A stretch of DNA of 64,000 bases from an uncultured Lachnoclostridium sp. (GTDB taxonomy: Bacteria > Bacillota > Clostridia > Lachnospirales > Lachnospiraceae). Numbering within the stretch: position 1 is the first letter of the stretch; each line of letters begins with the position of its first letter. Shown here one piece after another: positions 8,790-17,166 of the stretch. The stretch spans positions 310,001-374,000 of the forward strand of contig CALWLW010000002.1 in the NCBI GenBank assembly GCA_944381625.1. The letters run 5' to 3'. A program made the position numbers and the translations under genes. The notes under the pieces are model-generated. The model saw only the letters and a program-made list of their open reading frames with translations, did no database searches and was not told where the DNA came from.

Positions 8790-9557
8790 TTAGTAGATGC
8801 TCAGGATCATATAGATGAATCCTGCCGCGGTCAGATCCGCGGGAAGCCCGCGGAAGGACGGCCTGGTGCAGGAAAAGCGCAGAGTCCGCCTGACGGACAG
8901 AAACAGAAGGGCAGGGACGGCGGCGGTGATGAGAAAACCGGCTGCTTCCCCGAAGATGCGTATGGTAAACGGGTGCAGCAGGAGAAAGACGGGGATGGCC
9001 GCATAGAGGCTGTTCTGCCCACGGCAGTCTTTGCCCATCAGTCTGTTGGTCAGGGCCAGAGTCAGTCCGGCCGTCAGGAAAGAAAAGGCAGGCTCCGACA
9101 GGGTCGAAGACTGGAAAGGCGTCTGAAATAGGACGTAACCGGCCACGGAGCCTGCGGTGAAATATTCCCGGACAGCGGCGCACAGGATCCAGATCCCCCA
9201 GATGATTGCGGCCGCACCGAAGAGCTCTCCATAACTGGTTCCGGTACCGTCCCGGAGGACGAAGCGCGCACACAGGAGACCGGCGGCAAAAGTCCCGATC
9301 CATACGCTGGTATCCAGAAGTGTGCCCAGAGCCGCAAAGCCGGTGAGGAAAACGGAAGCGCAGAAGGAGCCGGAAGCGACGCAGACACAGAGGCGGAGGC
9401 TCCGGGCTGGTATGAACGGTTCCAGGAAATGTTTCAGGCAGTCCGCCAGTACCACGGACAGAAGCAGAAGGACGCCGGCGGCGAAGGCGTCGGTCATTCG
9501 GGAAGAAAACAGGATGATGGCAAGCGCGAAGGCTTCTGCCGGATATTGGGATCTCAC
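8790..9557 (-). CDS. RnfE-like membrane subunit fused to an RnfA-like C-terminus
   Basis: A 255-aa, highly hydrophobic protein with about seven membrane segments. Residues 1 to about 175 follow the RnfE/NqrD pattern, including IREx-like AAVREYFTAGS and a late LALTNRLMGKD. The last 60 or so residues (PSFRGLPADLTAAG) resemble the C-terminus of RnfA, which normally reads PkaFrGlPiaLitAG. The N-terminal half of RnfA, with its cysteine, is missing. The RnfE LGLCP cysteine also seems absent, while a cysteine near residue 92 (GLLCARF) may match the NC site. The GTG start lies just after the rnfG stop with GGGGGA upstream. Last gene of the operon; these alignments are from memory. Confidence 0.6.
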   Translation of the reverse strand: MRSQYPAEAFALAIILFSSRMTDAFAAGVLLLLSVVLADCLKHFLEPFIPARSLRLCVCVASGSFCASVFLTGFAALGTLLDTSVWIGTFAAGLLCARFVLRDGTGTSYGELFGAAAIIWGIWILCAAVREYFTAGSVAGYVLFQTPFQSSTLSEPAFSFLTAGLTLALTNRLMGKDCRGQNSLYAAIPVFLLLHPFTIRIFGEAAGFLITAAVPALLFLSVRRTLRFSCTRPSFRGLPADLTAAGFIYMILSIY

Positions 9558-9558
9558 A

Positions 9559-10431
9559 TTACATTCCCCCGTTTCTTTCCAGAACTGACTGTAAAAAGTC
9601 ATAGGCGTCGTTGACGCCGGATACTGCGGCGGTCGACGACCTGGTGGCGCCGGATACCGCGTCCACCTGCGTCCTCCCACCTGCCGCCTGGCTCAGACAC
9701 TGATCTGTCAGTGCCATAAAGCCGTCCACAGAGATGCTGACCCCGGCGACGGCGTCCGTCTTGCCTGCTTCGTCCGGCTTCAGGAAGGAGAGAGACTGGC
9801 GTTCCACCACCGCAGCGGTGACAGCTTTGGACTGGGCGCTCCAGGTGGGGCCGTCTTCCGTCATGGTGTACATGCCGTTTTCTGAGAGGATGCTTTTGCT
9901 GGAGCCATCCTCCGCGACTGCGTCCCAGGTCACGCCGGCGATCCTGCCGCCGGATATGGTGACGGAGACCTGATCGGTGTAGCCGCTGGCGTCCGGCTGG
10001 CCCTGGGCATGGTAGGTTCCGTCCGTGAGGGCCGCTCCATCCGGGTCTGTCAGATAGAATGGGGCGGATGCGCTCCGGAACTGGTCCAGGAATTCCGGCT
10101 CGGCGATCCGGGAGCCCAGGCTTTCCGTCTCATTCTGCTCCAGTACCTGTACGCCGGCGACGGTGGAGGCGTCGGTTCCAAAAGAGACAAGCAGGACGAT
10201 GTCAGAGACATATCCGGCCTCCCGTACCGTCACTTCATAGCCTTCCGCGGTCCGCACGGCTTTTTCCACTTGCTCTTCACCGCTCACATCGTATGTTTCC
10301 AGGACGTGGGCCTCTTCCCTGCCGTCGTCGGACATATTCAGGGACAGCGCCCTGGAGCCGGCGATGACGGCGAAGGAAAGGGCGGTGACGGCGGCCAGCG
10401 CCAGGATCCCTTTGATTTCTTTTTTGTCCAT
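9559..10431 (-). CDS. rnfG: RnfG-like flavoprotein subunit of an electron-transport complex
   Basis: RnfG is a membrane-anchored subunit carrying covalent FMN. The 290-aa product has one N-terminal membrane helix (about residues 8-24, GILALAAVTALSFAVIAG), then extracytoplasmic FMN-binding sequence. The flavinylation-type motif is DAVSGATRSS near the C-terminus, with the threonine in place. A related but degenerate repeat, DAVAGVS, precedes it by about 40 residues. The ATG at 10431 follows a good AGGAG. The gene sits 13 bp after rnfD, and its TAA is 1 nt from the GTG of the rnfE-like gene. Confidence 0.8.
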   Translation of the reverse strand: MDKKEIKGILALAAVTALSFAVIAGSRALSLNMSDDGREEAHVLETYDVSGEEQVEKAVRTAEGYEVTVREAGYVSDIVLLVSFGTDASTVAGVQVLEQNETESLGSRIAEPEFLDQFRSASAPFYLTDPDGAALTDGTYHAQGQPDASGYTDQVSVTISGGRIAGVTWDAVAEDGSSKSILSENGMYTMTEDGPTWSAQSKAVTAAVVERQSLSFLKPDEAGKTDAVAGVSISVDGFMALTDQCLSQAAGGRTQVDAVSGATRSSTAAVSGVNDAYDFLQSVLERNGGM

Positions 10432-10444
10432 AATATTTCCCTCC

Positions 10445-11386
10445 TTAGGCTTTTCTGGTGCCGTATACGTGTCTTTTCTGAACCAGGGACAGTGCGCCTG
10501 CCAGACAGTTGGCGGTGAGGATACCGAAACAGACCCCTTCCGGATAAACGCTGAAGATGCGGATGCCCGCGGTGAGGACGCCCGCGGCGGCTGCGTGGAG
10601 CAGCCGTCCCTTCCGGGAGACAAAGACATAATCGGTGACCATGTAGCATGCTCCCAGGATCAGACTGCCGCCGCACAGGTTAAACAGGACGTCCCCCGTG
10701 AACAGGCCGGCCGGACCGAAGACGAAGGTGAGCAGAAGGACGGCGGCGATATAGGTAAGGGCCGCTTCCGCATTGACGATTCCCATATAGCACATGTACG
10801 CGAAGCCTGCCAGGAGCAGCAGCTTGCTGGTTTCCCCCAGCGCGCCGGGGGTCTCTCCCAGGAACATCTGCAGGAGGCTGTATCCGGGCTCATTGCCTGT
10901 TTTGACCGCGCCCAGGACCGTGGCCGAGGAAACCGCGTCTGCGTTCAGGGTTCTGGGAGGCGTATACTGCATAACCAGTCCCGGCCACAGCACCATGGCG
11001 AGCAGGCGCCCCATGAGGGCGGGATTGACAAAATTGCTCCCAATGCCTCCAAACAGCAGTTTCACAGCCAGAATACTGAAAACGGCGGTGATGGGGATGA
11101 TCCAGCCGGGGACGGTTACAGGCATGTTGAACGCCAGCAGCATTCCGGTGACCACAGCGCTGAAGTCCCCGGCGGTGGTCTGCGTTCTGGTGAGCCGCTG
11201 CCACAGATATTCTGTCAGTACGCATGCGGCTACGGACAGGATGGTCAGATATAATGCTCTTGTCCCGAAGAAATAGACGGCGCCCAGAAGGGCCGGGATC
11301 AGGGAGATGGAAACGTGAAGCATAATATATCTTGTGGTGCGCCCGGCTCTCAGATGAGGACCGTGTATAACCGAAGGTTGATTCAT
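10445..11386 (-). CDS. rnfD: RnfD-like membrane flavoprotein subunit
   Basis: The 313-aa protein is polytopic and belongs to the RnfD/NqrB family, which carries covalent FMN and lies in the membrane path of electrons. It begins with a soluble stretch (HGPHLRAGRTTRYIM), and membrane helices follow. The probable flavinylation site is DAVSSATVLG; families usually have S-G-A-T, so the glycine is replaced by serine, but the threonine is kept. GSNFVNPALMGR and the late YMVTDYVFVS are typical family blocks. Its ATG overlaps the rnfC TGA. I chose 11386 because upstream in-frame sequence belongs to the rnfC tail. Confidence 0.82.
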   Translation of the reverse strand: MNQPSVIHGPHLRAGRTTRYIMLHVSISLIPALLGAVYFFGTRALYLTILSVAACVLTEYLWQRLTRTQTTAGDFSAVVTGMLLAFNMPVTVPGWIIPITAVFSILAVKLLFGGIGSNFVNPALMGRLLAMVLWPGLVMQYTPPRTLNADAVSSATVLGAVKTGNEPGYSLLQMFLGETPGALGETSKLLLLAGFAYMCYMGIVNAEAALTYIAAVLLLTFVFGPAGLFTGDVLFNLCGGSLILGACYMVTDYVFVSRKGRLLHAAAAGVLTAGIRIFSVYPEGVCFGILTANCLAGALSLVQKRHVYGTRKA

Positions 11387-12762
11387 GTGTTTTCTGCCTT
11401 CCTTTCCCGTTGTCTTTGTTTTACCGTGTCCCTGGCCAGACGTGTCCGCAGTGTAAGCTCCCGCCTGGCCGGACAGATGTAGGAACAGCATCCGCAGGCG
11501 ATGCATTCGCCGGCGTACAATCTCTCACACAGATCAAAGTCCTTTTCCAGACAGGCAAAATCGATCTGATAGGGAACCAGGCCGGCGGGGCAGACCCGTT
11601 CGCACCCCAGACAGCGGATGCACGGCTGTTCTTCATAGGCGGTGTCTGGAAGTGCCAGGATGCCGGAAGTGCTTTTGGTTACATAGAACAGGCCGTCTTT
11701 TCCGCCCCGGCGGGAGGCCGCACAGGAGCCGGTCATGGGCCCGCCTGCGATGATCCTGCAGTTCTGCGCTTTCAGGCCGCCGGACAGCCGGAGAAGGTCT
11801 TCAGCGGAAGTGCCAATGGGAACCAGATAATTGCCAGGACGCTCCACCTGTCCGGTGACGGTTACCACCCGGCGGGTCAGCGGAATGCCGCCAAGGACAA
11901 TATCTGCCGCCGCGCGGGCTGTGGCCGCGTTGGAGACGACAACGCCCACATCCAGAGGGAGGCCGCCCATGGGCACTTCCAGGGAGAGCGCCGTCTGGAT
12001 GAGCTGGCGTTCGCCGCCCTGGGGGTATCTGGTGGGGAAGACTTTGACTTCCAGATGGCCCTCCGCGTCCGGAATGCCGGACGCTGCGGTCTGTTCAATG
12101 ACGTTTTGGAGCCGCCTGGCCGCCGGAAGTTTATTGTCTTCCAGGCAGATATACGCTTTCCGGGCTCCCGCCGCTTTTTTCAGCAGGCGGACGCCGTTGA
12201 TCAGGGGCAGGCTTTCCTCCAGCATCAGACGGTAGTCGCAGGTCAGGTAGGGTTCGCATTCCGCGCCGTTGATCAGCAGTGTTTCTGCCGGCCGATCCCC
12301 CTCATATTTTCGGAAAGTGGGGAATCCGGCTCCGCCCATGCCGGTGAGTCCGCCTTCCCGGATACCGCGGATGATTTCCTCCCTGGAAATGCCGTTTAAA
12401 TCCGCCGGTTCCCGAAGATAAGGAGCGTCCGGTTCTGTGTGAGGCTCCTCCCGCCGCAGGATGCATGCCAGGCCCCGCCGTCCCAGATTTTCCACCTCTT
12501 TTATGGACAGGACGCTCCCGGTTACGCTGGCGTGGAGAGGGGCTGCTGTGAATGCGGCGGGTTCCCCTATGAGCTGACCTTCTTTTACCCGGTCGCCCGG
12601 CTTTACCAGGAACCGGCAGGCTGCTCCGGGCGTCTGTTCCGACAGGATCGTAACCGTATGGGGCCAGTACGGCCGGATGGCGGCGTTCGCGGTCAGCTCC
12701 TTGTCGCTCCCGTCAGTGGGATGGATGCCGCCGGGAAACGTAAGATTCTGTTTTCTTCCCAT
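11383..12762 (-). CDS. rnfC: RnfC-like NADH-binding iron-sulfur subunit
   Basis: RnfC is the peripheral subunit that exchanges electrons with NAD(H) through FMN and two 4Fe-4S clusters. The 459-aa product begins with the family block FPGGIHP and a lipoyl-like domain. It then has GLTGMGGAGFPTFRK and LLINGAECEPYLTCDYR (nucleotide and FMN region). It ends with two ferredoxin motifs, CIRCLGCERVCP and CIACGCCSYICP. It is the first gene of a minus-strand operon rnfC-D-G-E/A. The usual partner RnfB, which takes electrons from ferredoxin, is not encoded here. Start at 12762 has AGGAGA upstream. Confidence 0.87.
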   Translation of the reverse strand: MGRKQNLTFPGGIHPTDGSDKELTANAAIRPYWPHTVTILSEQTPGAACRFLVKPGDRVKEGQLIGEPAAFTAAPLHASVTGSVLSIKEVENLGRRGLACILRREEPHTEPDAPYLREPADLNGISREEIIRGIREGGLTGMGGAGFPTFRKYEGDRPAETLLINGAECEPYLTCDYRLMLEESLPLINGVRLLKKAAGARKAYICLEDNKLPAARRLQNVIEQTAASGIPDAEGHLEVKVFPTRYPQGGERQLIQTALSLEVPMGGLPLDVGVVVSNAATARAAADIVLGGIPLTRRVVTVTGQVERPGNYLVPIGTSAEDLLRLSGGLKAQNCRIIAGGPMTGSCAASRRGGKDGLFYVTKSTSGILALPDTAYEEQPCIRCLGCERVCPAGLVPYQIDFACLEKDFDLCERLYAGECIACGCCSYICPARRELTLRTRLARDTVKQRQRERKAENT

Positions 12763-12822
12763 GTCCCGCTTCTCCTTTTCTTCTTCTCTGCCTATATCTT
12801 TGACAGATTTGCAGAAGAAAAA

Positions 12823-12856
12823 CCGGCCGCCGCAAAAAAAACTTTGCGGCGGCCGG
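12823..12856 (-). terminator. Strong hairpin terminator after argG
   Basis: A 14-bp stem, CCGGCCGCCGCAAA (12823-12836) with TTTGCGGCGGCCGG (12843-12856). On the minus strand it is followed by TTTTTC. It separates argG from rnfC, both transcribed leftward. Confidence 0.85.
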
Positions 12857-12869
12857 CCTGAAAGGATAT

Positions 12870-14096
12870 TTAGTTTTGATTTTTCTTGGCTTCTGCCAGC
12901 TTCATGGCGCGGACTTTCAGCGGAAGTCCGAACAGCGTGATGAAGCCGCTGGCATCGTGATGGTCGTACATATCTCCGGTGGTGAAGGAAGCCAGGGACT
13001 CATTGTACAGGCTGTACGGGGAAACCGTGCCCGCTTTGATGATGTTGCCCTTGTAGAGTTTGAACTTCACCTCGCCGGTGACATATTCCTGGGTGCTGGT
13101 TACGAATGCCTGTACGGCCTCCCGAAGGGGAGTGAACCATTTGCCCTCATATACGATCTGGGCCATCTTGTTGCCCATGTCTTTTTTCGCTTCCATGGTG
13201 GCGCGGTCCAGGATCAGTTCTTCCAGCTGGCGGTGCGCTTCCATCAGGATGGTTCCGCCGGGAGTCTCATACACGCCGCGGGATTTCATGCCCACCACGC
13301 GGTTCTCTACGATGTCCACGATGCCGATGCCGTGTTTTCCGCCCAGGCGGTTCAGCTCACGGATAATGTCGGCCACTTTCATGGATTTTCCGTTGATGGA
13401 AACGGGAACGCCTTTTTCAAAAGTCATGGTCACATACTCTGCCTCGTCCGGAGCCTTCTCCGGGGTAACGCCCAGCACCAGCATATGCTCATAATTGGGC
13501 TCGTTGGCCGGGTCTTCCAGTTCCAGTCCTTCATGGCTGATGTGCCATAAGTTGCGGTCGCGGCTGTAGCTGTGGCTGTGGTCGAAGGGAAGGTCGATGC
13601 CGTGCTTCTTGCAGTACTCGATCTCGTCCTCTCTGGACTGCATGGTCCATACATCCGTCATCCTCCAGGGAGCGATGATCTTCAGATCCGGAGCCAGAGC
13701 CTTGATGCTCAGCTCAAAACGGATCTGGTCGTTGCCTTTGCCGGTGGCGCCGTGGCAGATGGCGGAAGCCCCTTCTTTTCGGGCGATCTCCACCAGTTTT
13801 TTGGCGATGGCCGGACGGGCCATGGAAGTGCCCAGCAGGTATTTATTCTCATAGACCGCGTCTGCCTGCACGCAGGGCATAATATAATTCTCGGCAAAAT
13901 CGTCGGTGATGTCTTCAATGTACAGTTTGGCCGCGCCGGACATCTTCGCCCTCTCGTCCAGCCCGTCCAGTTCGTTTCCCTGCCCGCAGTCCACGCAGCA
14001 GCAGATGACCTCATAGCCAAAATGCTCTTTCAGCCAGGGGATGATGGCGGTGGTGTCCAGTCCGCCGGAATAGGCAAGAACTACTTTTTCTTTCAT
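12870..14096 (-). CDS. argG: Argininosuccinate synthase
   Basis: ArgG joins citrulline and aspartate with ATP to make argininosuccinate, the penultimate step of arginine synthesis. The 408-aa product is full length. It starts KVVLAYSGGLDTTAIIPWL (ATP pyrophosphatase SGGLDT) and has GATGKGNDQIRFE (citrulline/aspartate site) and SYSRDRNLWHISHEG. The gene is divergent from argCJBD, and a strong hairpin ends its transcript. Its promoter faces the argC promoter across a region with ArgR-like boxes. argH and argF are not in the window. Confidence 0.96.
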   Translation of the reverse strand: MKEKVVLAYSGGLDTTAIIPWLKEHFGYEVICCCVDCGQGNELDGLDERAKMSGAAKLYIEDITDDFAENYIMPCVQADAVYENKYLLGTSMARPAIAKKLVEIARKEGASAICHGATGKGNDQIRFELSIKALAPDLKIIAPWRMTDVWTMQSREDEIEYCKKHGIDLPFDHSHSYSRDRNLWHISHEGLELEDPANEPNYEHMLVLGVTPEKAPDEAEYVTMTFEKGVPVSINGKSMKVADIIRELNRLGGKHGIGIVDIVENRVVGMKSRGVYETPGGTILMEAHRQLEELILDRATMEAKKDMGNKMAQIVYEGKWFTPLREAVQAFVTSTQEYVTGEVKFKLYKGNIIKAGTVSPYSLYNESLASFTTGDMYDHHDASGFITLFGLPLKVRAMKLAEAKKNQN

Positions 14097-14145
14097 AAAT
14101 TGACTCTCCTCTGTATAAATACTTGTATTCTGTTCGCTGCCTATT

Positions 14146-14174
14146 ACTATACATCAAGTCCAGTTGGAATGCAA
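14146..14174 (-). promoter_or_regulatory. argG promoter
   Basis: On the minus strand, TTGCAT (14169-14174) and TATAGT (14146-14151) are spaced by 17 bp, 50 nt from the argG ATG. A TATGCATAAATT box lies just upstream at 14184-14195, where an arginine repressor could act. Confidence 0.65.
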
Positions 14175-14183
14175 GTGAAAAAA

Positions 14184-14253
14184 TATGCATAAATTACTCT
14201 TTTTTATAAAAATATCTTGCATAAATTTCATAATAAATGTATAATTATGCGAA
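14184..14253. promoter_or_regulatory. ArgR/AhrC-like operator cluster between argG and argC
   Basis: Three related AT-rich sites: TATGCATAAATT (14184-14195), TTGCATAAATTTCAT (14217-14231) and AATGTATAATTATGCG (14236-14251). They resemble ARG boxes (TGnATwwwwATnCA). The last two cover the argC promoter, and the first lies upstream of the argG promoter, so arginine repression of both units is likely. Motif matching was by eye. Confidence 0.55.
14217..14245 (+). promoter_or_regulatory. argC operon promoter
   Basis: TTGCAT (14217-14222), 17 bp, then a perfect TATAAT (14240-14245). The leader up to argC also holds an imperfect hairpin (about 14275-14311) of unknown role. Confidence 0.7.
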
Positions 14254-14364
14254 CGGAACGAAAAAACATGCAGAAAACGAAGGCGGAGGTATTTACTTCG
14301 GCTTCCGTTTGTTATATGATGGGAGTTAGTTTTTAATACAGAGCAGAAAAAAGAGGGAAAAATC

Positions 14365-15405
14365 ATGATAAGAGTTGGAATCATCGGAGCGACCGGATAT
14401 GCCGGAGGAGAACTGGTCCGCCTGCTGCTGGGCCACAGGGAGGCCCAGATCAAGTGGTACGGTTCCAGAAGCTACGTGGATCAGAAATACGCAAAGGTTT
14501 ATCAGAACATGTTCCAGCTGGTGGACGACCGCTGCCTGGACGACAATATGAGCGAGATGGCGAAGCAGGTGGATGTGATCTTCACCGCCACGCCCCAGGG
14601 ACTGTGCGCGTCGCTGGTGAACGACGATATATTGAATAAGGTAAAGGTCATCGACCTGAGCGCGGATTTCCGCATCAAGGACGCATCGGTCTATGAAGCC
14701 TGGTACGGGATCGAGCACAAAGCGAAACAGTATCTGGACGAAGCGGTCTACGGCCTGTGTGAGCTGAACCGGGAGGAGATCAAAAAGGCGCGCCTGGTGG
14801 CGAATCCAGGCTGTTATCCCACCTGCAGCATCCTGTCCATCTATCCGCTGCTGAAGGAAGGGCTCATTGACCCGGCCACTGTGATCATCGACGCCAAATC
14901 CGGGACTTCCGGCGCGGGGCGCGGAGCCAAAGTGGATAACCTGTTCTGCGAGGTGAATGAAAATATCAAAGCATACGGTGTGGCCACGCACCGTCACACG
15001 CCGGAGATCGAGCAGGAGCTTTCTCTGGCGGCGGGAGAACCCATGACGATCAGTTTTACGCCGCATCTGGTTCCCATGCAGAGAGGAATCCTGGTGACGG
15101 CCTATGCGTCGCTGAAAAAGGAAGTGACGTATGAAGAGGTAAAAGCAGTATACGACCGGTATTATGGAAACGAGACGTTTGTCCGCGTGCTGGATCAGGA
15201 TGTGTGCCCCCAGACCCGCTGGGTGGAAGGCAGCAACTATGTGGATGTGGGCTTCAAGATCGATCCCCGTACCAGGCGCATCATCATGATGGGAGCCATG
15301 GACAATCTGGTAAAAGGCGCGGCGGGGCAGGCCGTGCAGAACATGAACCTGGTATGCGGGCTGGACGAGGCGGAAGGACTCCGCATGGCGCCGTTGTTCC
15401 CGTAA
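14365..15405 (+). CDS. argC: N-acetyl-gamma-glutamyl-phosphate reductase
   Basis: ArgC reduces N-acetylglutamyl phosphate to the semialdehyde with NADPH in the third step of ornithine synthesis. The 346-aa protein has the nucleotide-binding N-terminus RVGIIGATGYAGGELVRLL. The catalytic cysteine is C150 in NPGCYPTC, and the late HRHTPEIEQE block is typical of the family. It is the first gene of argC-(GNAT)-argJ-argB-argD under the ArgR-like promoter. Confidence 0.96.
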   Translation: MIRVGIIGATGYAGGELVRLLLGHREAQIKWYGSRSYVDQKYAKVYQNMFQLVDDRCLDDNMSEMAKQVDVIFTATPQGLCASLVNDDILNKVKVIDLSADFRIKDASVYEAWYGIEHKAKQYLDEAVYGLCELNREEIKKARLVANPGCYPTCSILSIYPLLKEGLIDPATVIIDAKSGTSGAGRGAKVDNLFCEVNENIKAYGVATHRHTPEIEQELSLAAGEPMTISFTPHLVPMQRGILVTAYASLKKEVTYEEVKAVYDRYYGNETFVRVLDQDVCPQTRWVEGSNYVDVGFKIDPRTRRIIMMGAMDNLVKGAAGQAVQNMNLVCGLDEAEGLRMAPLFP

Positions 15406-15467
15406 GACAGCAAAAGGATCGGGAGTGGCAGAGGAAGACGAGAAGGCAGGGAAGGACAGAGAAAAGG

Positions 15468-15926
15468 ATGGATATGGAAATACGGGTCATGACCGCCGGC
15501 GACTATGACGACGTGTACGGGCTCTGGAAGACCATCGGGGGCTTCGGACTGCGGAGCATGGACGACTCCAGAGAGGGGATCACCCGGTTCCTGAAGCGGA
15601 ATCCCACGACCAGCATGACAGCATGGGACGGAGAAACGTTGATCGGCGCCATCCTCTGCGGCCATGACGGGCGGAGAGGATGCCTGTACCATGTGTGCGT
15701 AAGGAAAGGATACCGCAGGCACGGCGTGGGCAAGGCCATGGTGGTGGAATGCATGAAGGCGCTGAGACGGGAAGAGATCACCAACGTCAGCCTGATCGCG
15801 TTTACCAAAAATGACATTGGCAACGCATTCTGGAACCGCATGGGCTGGACCAGGAGAGAAGACCTGAACTATTATGATTTTGTTTTGAACCGGGAAAATA
15901 TCACGGCATTTATTGAGGAGGAATAG
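15468..15926 (+). CDS. GNAT family N-acetyltransferase inside the arg operon
   Basis: A 152-aa GNAT acetyltransferase with the acetyl-CoA motif VRKGYRRHGVGKAMV and a late ALRREEITNVSLIAFTKN strand. It sits between argC and argJ, 2 nt before argJ, so it is made with the arginine enzymes. Because ArgJ is of the type that can acetylate glutamate, this protein may be a spare N-acetylglutamate synthase or may act on another amine. The sequence alone cannot decide. ATG codons at 15468 and 15474 are both usable; AAAAGG fits 15474 slightly better. Confidence 0.8.
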   Translation: MDMEIRVMTAGDYDDVYGLWKTIGGFGLRSMDDSREGITRFLKRNPTTSMTAWDGETLIGAILCGHDGRRGCLYHVCVRKGYRRHGVGKAMVVECMKALRREEITNVSLIAFTKNDIGNAFWNRMGWTRREDLNYYDFVLNRENITAFIEEE

Positions 15927-15928
15927 AG

Positions 15929-17152
15929 ATGGAGATTATCGCCGGAGGCGTAACGGCCGCGAAGGGCTTTGAAGCGGCTGCCGCGGAAGCGGGAATCAAG
16001 TACAAGGACCGGAAGGACATGGCGCTGGTGTACAGCCAGGCGCCCTGCGCGGCCGCGGGGACGTTCACGACCAACGTGGTGAAGGCGGCGCCGGTAAAAT
16101 GGGATCAGGAGATCGTCTATCATAAGGAAGGGGCCAGGGCGGTGGTGATCAATTCCGGCATCGCCAATGCCTGCACCGGAGCGGAAGGCTATGGATACTG
16201 CCAGGAGACGGCCGCGGCCGCGGCGCAGGCGCTGGGGATTCCGGAAGATTCCGTGCTGGTGGCGTCCACGGGCGTGATCGGCATGCAGCTTCCCATCCAG
16301 CGTATCGTGGAAGGCGTCGGCCTGCTGGCGGCAGGGAAAACAGATACGGAGGAAGCCGGACTGGAGGCGGCCAAAGCCATCATGACCACGGATACCAGGC
16401 CCAAATATGCGGCGGCCAGGTTCCAGGCGGGAGGAAAGACGGTGACCGTGGGCGGCATGTGCAAGGGGTCCGGCATGATCCATCCCAATATGTGTACCAT
16501 GCTGTCCTTTGTGACCACGGATGCGGCCATCACCAAAGAACTGCTCCAGAAAGCGCTGAGCGAGGATGTGCAGGACACCTACAATATGGTGTCGGTGGAC
16601 GGAGATACCTCCACCAACGATACGGTCCTGCTGCTGGCCAACGGGATGGCGGAAAATCCGCTGATCGACAGGGAGGACGAGAACTATCTGGCGTTTAAGG
16701 AAGCGCTGCACCATGTGAACACAGAGCTGGCCAAGAAGATCGCCGGAGACGGGGAAGGGGCCACCTGCCTGTTTGAAGTGAAGGTGGAGGGGGCCGCTTC
16801 CAAAGCGGACGCGGTGGCTCTGAGCAAATCCGTGATCACCTCCAGCCTGACCAAAGCGGCCATCTACGGGCATGACGCCAACTGGGGCCGGATCCTGTGC
16901 GCGCTGGGCTACGCGGGCGTGTCGTTTGACCCGGAAAAAGTGGATCTGTATTTTGAAAGCGCGGCGGGAAAACTGAAGATCATCCAGGACGGCGTATCCA
17001 CCGGATACAGCGAGGAGGAGGCCACGAAGATTCTTTCCCAGGAGCATGTGACGGTGACGGCGGACATGAAGATGGGAGACGCGCACGCGACGGCCTGGGG
17101 ATGCGACCTGACCCACGAATACGTGAATATCAACGCGGATTACAGAAGCTGA
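15929..17152 (+). CDS. argJ: Bifunctional ornithine acetyltransferase / N-acetylglutamate synthase
   Basis: ArgJ moves the acetyl group from N-acetylornithine to glutamate, recycling acetate in the pathway. The 407-aa precursor contains the autoproteolysis site: T190 in [13 protein letters not shown], cleaved into alpha and beta chains with the threonine as nucleophile. [15 protein letters not shown] sequence ([11 protein letters not shown]) precedes it, and [10 protein letters not shown] follows. The start has GAGGAGG upstream. It lies 2 nt after the GNAT gene and 14 nt before argB. Confidence 0.95.
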   Translation: MEIIAGGVTAAKGFEAAAAEAGIKYKDRKDMALVYSQAPCAAAGTFTTNVVKAAPVKWDQEIVYHKEGARAVVINSGIANACTGAEGYGYCQETAAAAAQALGIPEDSVLVASTGVIGMQLPIQRIVEGVGLLAAGKTDTEEAGLEAAKAIMTTDTRPKYAAARFQAGGKTVTVGGMCKGSGMIHPNMCTMLSFVTTDAAITKELLQKALSEDVQDTYNMVSVDGDTSTNDTVLLLANGMAENPLIDREDENYLAFKEALHHVNTELAKKIAGDGEGATCLFEVKVEGAASKADAVALSKSVITSSLTKAAIYGHDANWGRILCALGYAGVSFDPEKVDLYFESAAGKLKIIQDGVSTGYSEEEATKILSQEHVTVTADMKMGDAHATAWGCDLTHEYVNINADYRS

Positions 17153-17166
17153 AGGAGCAAGGCAAG

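Noticed and set aside
14246..14364. T-box or riboswitch ahead of argC
   Set aside because: Only one imperfect hairpin is present; I found no T-box sequence, specifier loop or terminator/antiterminator pair. ArgR-like boxes explain control better.
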